Shown here: positions 19,346 through 28,605 of the stretch, in pieces
How positions within the stretch are numbered: the first letter of the stretch is position 1
Layout: every line of letters starts with the position of its first letter
NCBI RefSeq assembly: GCF_023611925.1
Contig: NZ_CP091456.1
Coordinates: 1,530,001 to 1,594,000 of the forward strand
DNA from: Avibacterium sp. 20-132
GTDB lineage: Bacteria; Pseudomonadota; Gammaproteobacteria; Enterobacterales; Pasteurellaceae
DNA length: 64,000 nucleotides
Direction: 5' to 3'
The notes under the pieces: generated by a model
The model's input: only the letters and a program-made list of their open reading frames with translations
Told to the model about the DNA's origin: nothing
Database searches by the model: none
Translations under genes and position numbers: made by a program

Positions 19346-21397
19346 TTATGCGACAGGCGTGCCTTTTAGCAATTTCCTTATCCAACTACGATTTGGGCTG
19401 AGTTGATGCAAAATATCTTCACTTAATGGCAAGGGTTCGCCGTAAATTAATGATGCAAGGACTTCGCCAAGTAAAGGGGCGGAAGTTAATCCCCTTGAGC
19501 CTAATGCCCCGATTAAATAAAGATTACGATGTATTGCGGCTGGTGGAATGGGCTGTTTGCGGCGGCGAAGATTGAACAAATTATTGTAGTCTGCTACTTG
19601 CTGAGTAAAATCTGGCACGTTACCGACCATTGGAATACGATCTCGCACCGCACAACGCACGCCAACACGGGCAAGATTGTCAGATGTATCGATCGCGTTC
19701 ACCCATTCAGCCCCCGCAAGATTATGTTGAATTTTATGTTGATTTTGTTGCTGTTCTTGTGAGCTGAATTGACGATCTTGATTATCGCGAACGTGGCTCG
19801 CCCCAATGCAATGGCTCGTTTGATGTTGATCGGCAGGGGTGAGATAACCATCATAGCAAAGCACGGCATTCAGTTGCTTTAATTGTGGTGTTGTGGGAAT
19901 TTGGCTCACTTGCCCACGCACGGGATAAACCGGCAATTCTTTCGTTTGATGAAAGTTTTTTAGCTGATGTCCATTGGCAATAATGGCAATGTGATGAGAA
20001 AAGGTTTCACCCTGTGCATTGGTTAATTGCCAATTTTCATCTGGCAGTGAAAGTGCGGTAATTTTTTGCGATGTTTTTATGCTTACGCCCTGTTCGGCTA
20101 GATAACTAAATAAATTTTGCACTAATTGACAAGGAGCAAGCCAAGCCCCTTGTGGAAGAAATGCCCCACCACAAGGCAGTGGTAAACCGACTTTTTCGCT
20201 TAATTCAGCTTGGGAAAGCGATTGGAATAAGGTTTCAGGCAAATCTAACGCAGAAATTTTATCTAATTTCACCGCACTTTTATGATCATAAGCACAGAGG
20301 GCAACGCCACAAAAAGCGTGTTCAAATTCAATTCCCTGTTTAATAGCCCAATGTAATTGCTGTTGCCCATATAAAAATGCGTGGATATAAAAACGAATAT
20401 TACGTTTATCATCATCACTAAGTTGTGGATAAAATGCCCCTTGTTTATTGCCAGAAGCATTGAGAGCGGTTTGCTCGTCTTCGCAATATAAGGTGATGTT
20501 TGCGCCTCGTTGTAATAAAGACAGGGCAGTAAAGGCGGAAGCAATTCCCCCGCCGATAATGGCAATATCTTGTTGATCTACTTTGCTAGGGCGCGGTTTG
20601 CTCAACGGAGCTGATTGAGCCAAATACCAAGGGGTTAAGATCGCCAAAGTGCGGTGATTTTTTTTGTCATTTTCTGGTTTTACGCCAGCTAAACATTCAC
20701 GCTTTTTGCCATAGCCTTTGCGTTTATGTACGCAAAAACCCGCACTTTCTAACCCTTTTCGCACCGCACTGGCTGCCGTAAAGGTGGCAAATGTTCCATT
20801 CGGTTTGCAATAATTGAACATTGCAGTATAAAGTTGCGCATTCCACATTTGCGGGTTTTTACTCGGAGAAAAGCCATCTAAAAACCACGCATCAATACGG
20901 TTTTGCATATAATCACCAAGTTGCGGTAAGTTGTCTGCGATATCGCCAAACCAAACATCTAATGTGCTTTCATTAAAATGAAAACGCTGGCAGCCACTAA
21001 TCATTGGTTGCCAGTGTTGGCAAAGTTGCTGGCTTAACTCAGTAAACTCCGCATAAGGCAGGTGCGTTTCGGCTAACTGGGTTTGATTCAATGGATATTT
21101 TTCAAAAGAAATAAAGAACAGACGTTTTAATGGGCTATGGGGATGAGCTTGTCTAAATTGGCGAAAGAGCGTGGTTACGGCAAAAAAATTCAGCCCTGTA
21201 CCAAAGCCTGTTTCTCCGATCACAAAATGAGATTGTTCAAAATCTTGCCAACGTTGCCACAATTGATTTCCTTCTTGAAAAACATAGCGACTTTCTGCCA
21301 ATCCATCTTGATTAGAGAAATAAACATCATCAAATGTAGCGGAAACAGGCGTTTTTTCTTGGTTAAAATAAATCTCGGCGTGATTAAGTTTAAACAT
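19346..21397 (-). CDS. mnmC: Bifunctional tRNA mnm5s2U biosynthesis enzyme MnmC
   Basis: Completes 5-methylaminomethyl-2-thiouridine at tRNA wobble position 34. The C-terminal FAD oxidase removes the carboxymethyl group and the N-terminal SAM methyltransferase adds a methyl. The methyltransferase motif [11 protein letters not shown] is at about 61-71 and [15 protein letters not shown] follows. The dinucleotide fold [21 protein letters not shown] opens the second domain at about 275, and the fusion is intact at 683 residues. Several uptake signals are embedded in the coding strand. It is divergent from fabB, as in E. coli. Confidence 0.96.
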   Translation of the reverse strand: MFKLNHAEIYFNQEKTPVSATFDDVYFSNQDGLAESRYVFQEGNQLWQRWQDFEQSHFVIGETGFGTGLNFFAVTTLFRQFRQAHPHSPLKRLFFISFEKYPLNQTQLAETHLPYAEFTELSQQLCQHWQPMISGCQRFHFNESTLDVWFGDIADNLPQLGDYMQNRIDAWFLDGFSPSKNPQMWNAQLYTAMFNYCKPNGTFATFTAASAVRKGLESAGFCVHKRKGYGKKRECLAGVKPENDKKNHRTLAILTPWYLAQSAPLSKPRPSKVDQQDIAIIGGGIASAFTALSLLQRGANITLYCEDEQTALNASGNKQGAFYPQLSDDDKRNIRFYIHAFLYGQQQLHWAIKQGIEFEHAFCGVALCAYDHKSAVKLDKISALDLPETLFQSLSQAELSEKVGLPLPCGGAFLPQGAWLAPCQLVQNLFSYLAEQGVSIKTSQKITALSLPDENWQLTNAQGETFSHHIAIIANGHQLKNFHQTKELPVYPVRGQVSQIPTTPQLKQLNAVLCYDGYLTPADQHQTSHCIGASHVRDNQDRQFSSQEQQQNQHKIQHNLAGAEWVNAIDTSDNLARVGVRCAVRDRIPMVGNVPDFTQQVADYNNLFNLRRRKQPIPPAAIHRNLYLIGALGSRGLTSAPLLGEVLASLIYGEPLPLSEDILHQLSPNRSWIRKLLKGTPVA

Positions 21398-21411
21398 CGG
21401 TGTGGTTATCT

Positions 21412-21439
21412 TTGTTGTACTGATTGAGTTTGCTATAAT
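21412..21439 (+). promoter_or_regulatory. fabB promoter
   Basis: TTGTTG (21412-21417) and a perfect TATAAT (21434-21439) are separated by 16 bases, with a leader of about 110 bases. It lies just behind the divergent mnmC start. Confidence 0.6.
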
Positions 21440-21554
21440 AACGGAATTTTCTGGATTGGTCGAACCTTCAAAGAAATGCTTGCAATATTTTCATTTCGTA
21501 GTAAGTTAGCGACCGACAAATCTATTTACTCTTTCAACCCAAAAGGAATAATTT

Positions 21555-22775
21555 ATGAAAAGAGCGGTAATTACTGGTTTCGGCGTCATTTCTAGTATCG
21601 GTAACAATAAAGAAGAAGTGTTAGCTTCATTAAAAGCGGGCAAATCAGGCATTGAATTAGTGCCAGAATTTGTCGAAATGGGTATGCGTAGCCATATCGC
21701 AGGAACACTTAAAATTACTCCTTCAGAATTAATTGACCGTAAAGTTTACCGTTTTATGGGCGATGCAGCCGCTTATGCGTATCTTTCAATGAAAGAAGCC
21801 ATTGAAGATGCCGGATTAACAGAAGAACAGGTTTCTAACGATCGTACAGGCTTGGTCATTGGTGCTGGAACAGGTTCAGCACATAACCAATTAATCGCGT
21901 GTGATGCTGTGCGTGGGCCTCGTGGTGTAAAAGCCGTTGGGCCTTATGCGGTAACCAAAACAATGGCATCAAGCGTTTCAGCCTGTTTAGCGACCCCTTA
22001 TAAAATTCGTGGTGTCAATTACAGCATTAGTTCAGCTTGTGCGACTTCAGCACATTGTATTGGACACGCACTAGAATTAATCCAATTAGGCAAACAAGAT
22101 ATCGTATTTGCAGGTGGTGCTGAGGAACTTTCTTGGGAATGTGCAACAGAGTTTGATGCAATGGGCGCGGTTTCGACAAAATATAATGATACGCCAGAGA
22201 AAGCTTCTCGCGCTTATGATGCAAACCGTGATGGTTTTGTTATCGCAGGTGGTGGCGCGGTGGTTGTCGTTGAAGAATTAGAACACGCCCTTGCTCGTGG
22301 TGCAAAAATTTATGCAGAAATCGTAGGCTATGGCGCAACTTCAGATGGTTATGATATGGTTGCACCGAGTGGAGAAGGGGCAGAGCGTTGTATGAAACAA
22401 GCAATGGCAACCGTAGATACTCCAATTGATTACATCAACGTACACGGCACGTCAACACCCGTTGGTGATGTGAAAGAACTTGGTGCAATTAAAAACGTAT
22501 TCGGTGAAAGCCAACCTGCGATTTCGTCTACAAAATCAATGACAGGACACTCCTTAGGTGCTGCAGGTGCGCACGAAGCCATCTACACATTATTAATGTT
22601 AGATAACGATTTTATTGCCCCAAGCATTAATATTGAAACTCTTGATCCACAAGCTGAAGGGATGAATATCGTAACAAAAACCAAAGAAAATGCGGGCTTA
22701 AATACCGTGATGTCAAACAGCTTTGGTTTTGGTGGCACAAATGCAACCTTAGTTTTTAGACGTTATACAAAATAA
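21555..22775 (+). CDS. fabB: 3-oxoacyl-[acyl-carrier-protein] synthase I
   Basis: A condensing enzyme elongating acyl-ACP with malonyl-ACP, needed for unsaturated fatty acids. The catalytic Cys162 lies in [12 protein letters not shown]; the two catalytic His are in [11 protein letters not shown] and [11 protein letters not shown]. The 406 residues match E. coli FabB in length and motif order. It is a single gene with promoter and terminator, and it forms the left boundary of the accessory island. Confidence 0.97.
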   Translation: MKRAVITGFGVISSIGNNKEEVLASLKAGKSGIELVPEFVEMGMRSHIAGTLKITPSELIDRKVYRFMGDAAAYAYLSMKEAIEDAGLTEEQVSNDRTGLVIGAGTGSAHNQLIACDAVRGPRGVKAVGPYAVTKTMASSVSACLATPYKIRGVNYSISSACATSAHCIGHALELIQLGKQDIVFAGGAEELSWECATEFDAMGAVSTKYNDTPEKASRAYDANRDGFVIAGGGAVVVVEELEHALARGAKIYAEIVGYGATSDGYDMVAPSGEGAERCMKQAMATVDTPIDYINVHGTSTPVGDVKELGAIKNVFGESQPAISSTKSMTGHSLGAAGAHEAIYTLLMLDNDFIAPSINIETLDPQAEGMNIVTKTKENAGLNTVMSNSFGFGGTNATLVFRRYTK

Positions 22776-22799
22776 TATTCATTAAAAAGACATAAAAAT

Positions 22800-22830
22800 A
22801 AAGCAGGTTAAATACCTGCTTTATTTTTTT
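22800..22830 (+). terminator. fabB terminator
   Basis: AAAGCAGGTT and ACCTGCTTTA form a stem followed by seven T, 25 bases after the fabB stop. Confidence 0.9.
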
Positions 22831-22849
22831 GTATGATTAGTGATACTTT

Positions 22850-23512
22850 TTATTTATTTTTTACTAATGGATAAAACGGTTTACCCCAATCTAATTTATC
22901 GTAGTTATTCATCATAATTTCAAGCATTGTGGGTAAAAATAAAGAAAGAAGTTGGCAACTTACCTTTAATTGCTCACGGTTAACAGAACTATTAAAAGTT
23001 GCACCACCGTGAATAATCTGATTTCTCAGCGTATAAAGACGCCCAAATAATATAGACAAAATTTGAGGTGTATTTTGTTTTTCTAATGCAGAAAGCAAAT
23101 GTTTCTGTTCATATTTCTCTTCTTCAAGATATTGTTGTTCGGTAATATCGCCATTATGAAAGCGCCAAAATGGCTGAAAAATAAATTGATTATTTGTAAG
23201 TAAACGAATAGGCTGGGAAAAATTTTTCCATACTAGAGTATAAATAGTTTGCTCTTCATCTAAACTACAAATTCGTAATAAAAACTCATTCAAATTAACC
23301 CGCTCTTTATTTTCTAAGTTCTTCATTTCTTTAGCATAAGCAGAATTAAACGCTATCCAAAGAAAAATAAATTTAGTATCTAAATCTTCAGTGGCTTCAG
23401 CCTGCTTTAACCAACTTAATGCGCGGTGGATACGGAGTTTAAAGTTGTCGGAGTAGTTTTGGGAATCTTTATTTTGTTTAAAATAAGTGGTAAGAGTTAA
23501 TATATCTCTCAT
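22850..23512 (-). CDS. HEPN-like protein of unknown function
   Basis: A soluble, mostly helical 220-residue protein with no signal peptide. The segment TLRNQIIHGGATFNSSVNRE (about 163-182) carries the R-X4-H signature of HEPN domains, and the N-terminal WIAFNSAYAKE block is typical of Apea-like HEPN proteins. HEPN proteins are frequently RNases in toxin and defence systems; activity here is inferred. It is the last of eight codirectional island genes, 67 bases behind the SUKH gene. A/T-rich composition and absence of uptake signals set it apart from fabB. Confidence 0.6.
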   Translation of the reverse strand: MRDILTLTTYFKQNKDSQNYSDNFKLRIHRALSWLKQAEATEDLDTKFIFLWIAFNSAYAKEMKNLENKERVNLNEFLLRICSLDEEQTIYTLVWKNFSQPIRLLTNNQFIFQPFWRFHNGDITEQQYLEEEKYEQKHLLSALEKQNTPQILSILFGRLYTLRNQIIHGGATFNSSVNREQLKVSCQLLSLFLPTMLEIMMNNYDKLDWGKPFYPLVKNK

Positions 23513-23579
23513 AAAGCTATCCTCACTAAATATAATTTATAATTAGTAGGATAGCATATATTAAGATATTAGCATACGG

Positions 23580-23987
23580 TTATTGTTCTAATATATCTAA
23601 TAAGAATTCTGTTAATGAATTTTGTTTGTTTTTTATAATAGAGTTACTGGATGCCGACCATACATATATTTTACCGTCGTTATTATCATAAATATAATAT
23701 TGACCATCTCCAATATCTAATAAAGGAATATAATTATTAGGAATGTTTACATTATATTCTTTAAATTCTTTGAGTAAGTTAAGAATATTAAGATAGTAAT
23801 CAGTTGAAACTCCTAATCCATATATTTCATCACTGTTGTAACTTAATATACCAAAACTAGATAAAAAATCTCTATATTCAGATGAAAATTTTATACCTAA
23901 CTGTCTTTCAGCTGATAAAATTTCATTTTCATTCGCTGGGCGAATAATAGCACCTTTTGCTACAAATTTATTTGCTAATTCTTTCAT
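23580..23987 (-). CDS. SUKH/SMI1-KNR4 family immunity protein
   Basis: A 135-residue cytoplasmic protein of the SUKH superfamily. It has NENEILSAERQLGIKFSSEY then RDFLSSFGIL (about 18-48) and YIPLLDIGDGQYYIYD (about 87-102), followed by a short acidic tail. SUKH proteins are immunity partners of polymorphic toxins, especially HNH/LHH nucleases. That fits its start only two bases after the stop of the LHH nuclease gene. The pairing is inferred from context. Confidence 0.85.
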   Translation of the reverse strand: MKELANKFVAKGAIIRPANENEILSAERQLGIKFSSEYRDFLSSFGILSYNSDEIYGLGVSTDYYLNILNLLKEFKEYNVNIPNNYIPLLDIGDGQYYIYDNNDGKIYVWSASSNSIIKNKQNSLTEFLLDILEQ

Positions 23988-23989
23988 TG

Positions 23990-24640
23990 TTATACTCCTT
24001 GTTTTTCTATGATTTCAGCAGCACGTTCTTTCCAGTGTTCTTCTTTTTCTTTTTTAAAACTCTCACGATCTATTTCAGATTCTTTTTTCACATCATGCAA
24101 TATAGTGTGATTACCTGGTCCCCTATGTTCTCTTGAAGTTAATTCAGCGAGAGGTGAATTTTGATTTTGTCCAATATGATGAAGCTCAATTGGTTTACCA
24201 CCTTTATCTAAAGGTGCAAGTCCTTGTTGCATTCTACCTAGGTTAGTTCTCCCTAATTCATCTTTTTGATTAAGATCAATATCTTCTTTGCATAGAACAA
24301 ATTTCCCATTAATTTCTTTTGGCATTAAGCTTGCCCCTTGATAAATATCAGCCTCTTCTTCTGATTTTATCATATCAACTATTTCGGAAGGCCAGATTAA
24401 TGTGAGTTTTTCAATGGTTTCTTCTTTCACTGGCGTAAAGTGTTCTTTAGCTAAACAATCCATAACATTTTCTGAGTTAGAAGGATCTTTAGTGTCAGTA
24501 GCGACTTTGTCAGTTATATTAGCTTCATCAAAAATATCTTCAATAGTAATTTTATCATCAGCCCATACTGGTAACTCTTTGCTATTGACCTCTTTTTTGT
24601 CTATCGACGGTGTTTCTTGTGTTTCTAATTTATTGAACAT
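23990..24640 (-). CDS. LHH-type HNH nuclease toxin domain protein
   Basis: The C-terminal half of this 216-residue protein is an HNH/endonuclease VII-superfamily domain of the LHH type. It has LNQKDELGRTNLGRMQQGLA (about 123-142), then GGKPIELHHIGQ with the LHH triad at 153-155, and GNHTILHD at about 176-183. The N-terminal 100 residues are acidic, low in complexity and unassigned. No signal peptide or delivery domain is visible, so it either acts inside the cell or is a detached toxin tip. A SUKH immunity gene follows after two bases. It lies 76 bases behind the HerA gene. Confidence 0.8.
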   Translation of the reverse strand: MFNKLETQETPSIDKKEVNSKELPVWADDKITIEDIFDEANITDKVATDTKDPSNSENVMDCLAKEHFTPVKEETIEKLTLIWPSEIVDMIKSEEEADIYQGASLMPKEINGKFVLCKEDIDLNQKDELGRTNLGRMQQGLAPLDKGGKPIELHHIGQNQNSPLAELTSREHRGPGNHTILHDVKKESEIDRESFKKEKEEHWKERAAEIIEKQGV

Positions 24641-24716
24641 ATAAACTCCTAGTCTTTATAAAGTTATTTTATATTCTGTTAGGTATTCTCAGCTGAATGA
24701 GAATTTAATATATGAC

Positions 24717-27700
24717 TTATAGTAAATTTTTTCTGATTGTATTATGTATAAATCCTTCAATATTCCTCGTGTTTTCAAAGTTATGATGTAAATTCTCAAT
24801 AATAAGTTGAATTAATTCATTAACCTCTTTTTCTTGAATATTATCTTGTCTAGATTGAAGTTCTTTGATTCGTTGAGTTACTCCATTTTGTAAATCAAAA
24901 AAATCTAGTAGAATTTTAAATGTCTTATCTGGACAGTCCCAAAATGGAGAATTGCCTTTTTGTTCATAATGTTGAATTAATTTGTGTAAATATGAGCTTT
25001 TACGAGCTGATGAACTAAACCGATTTACCCCTTTTTTTAATACATTAATATCAAATTGGCTTTCATTTTCTAGCTGTTTATGTAATAAGAAACGGATTAA
25101 ATGTTCATTGAAGATTTTCTTTTCATCTTCTTCATTGGCAACATATTGATAAGGTTTTTCTTCACTATCAAAATACGCAATTTTACACAGGATTGGCTCA
25201 AGCCAGTTATTTTGATAAACAACAGCGATACCTTTTGGTAATTTAGCTATTTCTTCTAATTGTTCATCATTAACTCCAGCAGCTTTTCCGGCTAAACGGC
25301 GATCTGATTCGTCTGGTAAACGCATAATAATTTTCGTATTAGTATTTCGGATTGCAGAAATATCCACTGCATTTGGTGATTGATCTGCAATGATAAAACC
25401 TTCTCCATAAGTTCGCATTTCAGCAATCGCATTTGAAAGCATTTCAACCGATTTACCAGCAACATTAGAACCCTCTGAACTTTGTTCCGTTGAAGTGCGT
25501 TTTAAGATATTGTGGGCTTCTTCTAAAACTGTAATGTGTTTCAGAGGTTCATTCATTCCTGTTGCTGTAGCCATTCTATGTTCACTTAATCTCATTATTA
25601 AGATTCCCATAATCAGCGATTTTGTTTCTTGTGAACCGACACGGCTTAAATCAATAATGACATTTTCATCAAAGAGTAATGAGTTATCTAATTCATCAGC
25701 GTTAAAAATTTGACCATTTAAACCATTTGTTAATGATTTAATTCGAGTTGCTAATGCACCACTATAATTACTCTTCATTTCGCTTGAATAATTTGATTTT
25801 TCAATCACAATTTCTAATTGATGTAGCAAATCAACAAAACTAGGAAAACGATTTGGTGTTCTTGTTGTAGAAGAAATTAAATTCCAACCGCTGGCTTCAT
25901 AGGCTGAAAGTATTGCATCTTTAAGTACTGCTGGCATCGCAGCATACATTGGCCAACAAACATTAAAGATCTCAATTAAACGATCAATATGTTCTAAAAT
26001 ATGTACTTCAGCTGGGAATTTGAATGGATTAATTTTTAGTAATTTGGCTTGTTTTGGATTTGTGCCGAAAACAGCAACATCTTCACGATGTCCAAATACA
26101 TTTTTGTATTCCCCTTTGGCTGGCTCAATGACCATAAACTTCACTTCATTTTTATTGAATTGATCAAGTAATTGATAGACGGTATTACTTTTTCCAGAGC
26201 CAGTGGAACCTGTAACAAAAATATGACTAGATAGAGTTTGCAAATCTAAATTAACTACTTGTGCTTTTTCTGACCACAAATGGAAAATCTTACCTAATTC
26301 GACTTTTGGCTTATCTTTATTAGAAGAATTTACACTTCCTACTGCATCTATGACTTGAATTTTTCTTCCGAAAGATTTTCCTTCTAATACGGAAACCGTA
26401 GATGTAGAGCGACGTGGTAAACCTAGTTGAATGGCCATTTCTTTTCCTGAAACTAAGACCGCGGGCGTAAAAAATGGAATATCAACACCTTTTACAAAAT
26501 TCCCTGACACTCTTGGATGAGAAAAATTCTTCAGCCATGTAAGTACTTCTTTTGTTTTGTTTGGATCTTGTTTATTCCATATTGTAAAGGCAAAATCTTC
26601 TGCACTTGATGTATTACCACGCATTAAGCTAAAAAACATACTGGCAAGTGCTTGTGAAGTGGCTAAATCCTCACTAATAAAATAAGCAGCAGAATTCCAT
26701 CCGCCATAACGTCGTGCTTCATCAATACGCTCTAAGTTGTGATCCACCTTTTTCAACAATAGTTCAATGGTTTTATTCGTAAATTCAATCGAACGTTGCT
26801 TACTTGTACCAAGCGTGCGATTTACATTTCTTCCTGTTGTTGTTCCGTAACTATCAGTCGTTGAGGTAGTTTGGGACTGACTTTGGCTTTCATTGCTTCC
26901 TGTTGTTGTGGTAAATGTCGTACTCTTAGTATTTGTTTTACTGGCAAAAACGCCAATTGATGAAGTTGATGATATTGATGCAAAGTCGATACTTACTCCG
27001 CCAGTTATACTTCTAGAGTAATTTCCCCCCATTGAATATGCAACACTTGTACCAGTTGATTCAGAGTGCGATTCACTTGTTCCTCTGGTTTCAGTGAGAC
27101 CTAAACTTTTACCAAGTGATTGACTAATGTTCTCACTAATACTAAGTCCTACACTATCACTTTCATTTTCACCATAAGATAAGGTTGTTTTTAATAATGG
27201 AGAAAGCTGGGTTGCTACTCCTTCATACCCTTGTTGAATTAAATCTAATTCCATAGTGTTTACAGGTTCTGCAAGAATTAATGCTTGATATATGCGTCCT
27301 TCAGCAGCATCAATAAAATGCTCTAATCCCTGCATAAAGTATTCACGTTCATCGGTAGATAAGGATGGAACACTGGTTACAGCAGTAATATTTTTATCAC
27401 TTTCATCTAATTTATTTACTAATTCTTCAATTTCGTTACCATTTAATGAAACTAATTGAGTGCCTGAGAAATGTCCATTAATTGTTTCTTTCAGTAATTT
27501 TCCTGCTGCATTTCCTAAAGATTTTTTGGCTTTACCTTTTGTTCCTAGATAAATGGTTGTCTCTTTACCATCACTATTTAGAAATAGAAAGACAGAATGT
27601 CCGGCTGTACCTAATGTAGCATAGGTTGCAGTTAAACTTTCTAGCATTGATTGTTTATTTTCTAAAATAATACGTTCAATACGGAAAATGCGTATATCAG

Positions 27701-27851
27701 TTGCAAGATGAATACTTTCATTATGCACTAAAGGGAGTAATTCCTCATTGTTTAATGTTGCCAAATATTGTTTATTTAATAATTGATATGTACTATCTAA
27801 TGAGGATTGTGTTTTTTGGCTAAGTTCGGCCAGTTTAACTTTATCAGACAT
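24717..27851 (-). CDS. HerA/FtsK-like DUF87 ATPase with long N-terminal region
   Basis: A 1044-residue P-loop ATPase of the HerA-FtsK clade. Walker A GSTGSGKS is at 548-555, Walker B-like HITVLEEAHNIL at 772-783, and the late block IIMRLPDESDRRLAGKAAG is typical of HerA. Residues 1-220 are a folded domain I do not recognise. Residues 230-350 are an extreme Ser/Thr/Gly-rich tract, and the last 140 residues are helical. HerA proteins form hexameric DNA translocases and partner with nucleases or other effectors in repair and anti-phage systems. The start has GGAG seven bases before the ATG, overlapping the end of the upstream membrane-protein gene, which implies coupling. Confidence 0.85.
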   Translation of the reverse strand: MSDKVKLAELSQKTQSSLDSTYQLLNKQYLATLNNEELLPLVHNESIHLATDIRIFRIERIILENKQSMLESLTATYATLGTAGHSVFLFLNSDGKETTIYLGTKGKAKKSLGNAAGKLLKETINGHFSGTQLVSLNGNEIEELVNKLDESDKNITAVTSVPSLSTDEREYFMQGLEHFIDAAEGRIYQALILAEPVNTMELDLIQQGYEGVATQLSPLLKTTLSYGENESDSVGLSISENISQSLGKSLGLTETRGTSESHSESTGTSVAYSMGGNYSRSITGGVSIDFASISSTSSIGVFASKTNTKSTTFTTTTGSNESQSQSQTTSTTDSYGTTTGRNVNRTLGTSKQRSIEFTNKTIELLLKKVDHNLERIDEARRYGGWNSAAYFISEDLATSQALASMFFSLMRGNTSSAEDFAFTIWNKQDPNKTKEVLTWLKNFSHPRVSGNFVKGVDIPFFTPAVLVSGKEMAIQLGLPRRSTSTVSVLEGKSFGRKIQVIDAVGSVNSSNKDKPKVELGKIFHLWSEKAQVVNLDLQTLSSHIFVTGSTGSGKSNTVYQLLDQFNKNEVKFMVIEPAKGEYKNVFGHREDVAVFGTNPKQAKLLKINPFKFPAEVHILEHIDRLIEIFNVCWPMYAAMPAVLKDAILSAYEASGWNLISSTTRTPNRFPSFVDLLHQLEIVIEKSNYSSEMKSNYSGALATRIKSLTNGLNGQIFNADELDNSLLFDENVIIDLSRVGSQETKSLIMGILIMRLSEHRMATATGMNEPLKHITVLEEAHNILKRTSTEQSSEGSNVAGKSVEMLSNAIAEMRTYGEGFIIADQSPNAVDISAIRNTNTKIIMRLPDESDRRLAGKAAGVNDEQLEEIAKLPKGIAVVYQNNWLEPILCKIAYFDSEEKPYQYVANEEDEKKIFNEHLIRFLLHKQLENESQFDINVLKKGVNRFSSSARKSSYLHKLIQHYEQKGNSPFWDCPDKTFKILLDFFDLQNGVTQRIKELQSRQDNIQEKEVNELIQLIIENLHHNFENTRNIEGFIHNTIRKNLL

Positions 27852-27855
27852 TGAT

Positions 27856-28503
27856 TTAATCTCCGTTTTTTAGATATAAGAATAAGGCTGTAGCTACAAC
27901 TAATACGACTCCACCAATTAAACAAACAGTTTTTATAAAATCATTGTTGTTCTTAGGTTCATACAATGAGTTAGCCGTTTTTCTATTCTCTTTTCTCTTG
28001 ATATCTGATTGTGTTTTATTAAATGTTTGTGAGCCATTATTCCCTTTTGATTCAGATGTATTTATTTTCAGTGTTGTACTCATTTCTGCTCTATTTATGC
28101 TAGATTGTGATCTATTGGACATTTGGAAATCAGGATCGCCTTTTTTCATCAACGTCTCACGCACGTTTAGTAAGTGTAGAATACGCTCTAAAGTAAAATT
28201 ACGATTTAAGAAAACTTGCTGTTGGTAAAAATAATTTTTATTCCAATCATTTTCATCATCGCTAATTGGTGAAACATAGATACTTTCTTCAGCCTCTTCA
28301 AATACTGCGTTATTTTTCTCATAAACATAATAAATTGATGCTAGTACCGTTTCGATAGGAAGCGAAAAATTCTTCAAAATCGTCATTAATGCAGAACGAA
28401 TATCAGATAAATCATTTTTATCTAATGCCTTTTTTAAATATTCAACGGGAATAAAGTCTGTGAGGTTTGGTCTTTTTTGTGTATCCATTGTTTTTTCTCT
28501 CAT
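27856..28503 (-). CDS. Single-pass membrane protein of unknown function in the GTPase-HerA operon
   Basis: A 215-residue protein that I do not recognise. Residues 1-110 look like a folded helical domain. Residues 115-185 are a polar, Asn/Ser/Lys-rich linker. The C-terminus has one strong transmembrane segment (VCLIGGVVLVVATALFLYL, about 193-211) followed by only KNGD. It could be a tail-anchored protein that docks the adjacent ATPase or GTPases to the membrane. A second ATG five codons in (28488) is an equally good start. Only four bases separate it from the HerA gene. Confidence 0.7.
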   Translation of the reverse strand: MREKTMDTQKRPNLTDFIPVEYLKKALDKNDLSDIRSALMTILKNFSLPIETVLASIYYVYEKNNAVFEEAEESIYVSPISDDENDWNKNYFYQQQVFLNRNFTLERILHLLNVRETLMKKGDPDFQMSNRSQSSINRAEMSTTLKINTSESKGNNGSQTFNKTQSDIKRKENRKTANSLYEPKNNNDFIKTVCLIGGVVLVVATALFLYLKNGD

Positions 28504-28517
28504 TTAGTTGTTTAAAA

Positions 28518-28547
28518 TTGACCGCATATTTTTTTAAGTGCGGTCAA
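28518..28547. promoter_or_regulatory. Intra-operon hairpin with the island's only uptake signal
   Basis: TTGACCGCA (28518-28526) pairs perfectly with TGCGGTCAA (28539-28547). It contains AAGTGCGGT (28536-28544), the only uptake signal I find between 22850 and 33000. Located between the large GTPase gene and the membrane-protein gene, it may attenuate transcription or set mRNA stability. Confidence 0.5.
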
Positions 28548-28605
28548 ATTTCATCTAGAAAAATATTTATTCTTTATTTAAAATCCTTTCTTTTATATCT
28601 ATCCT

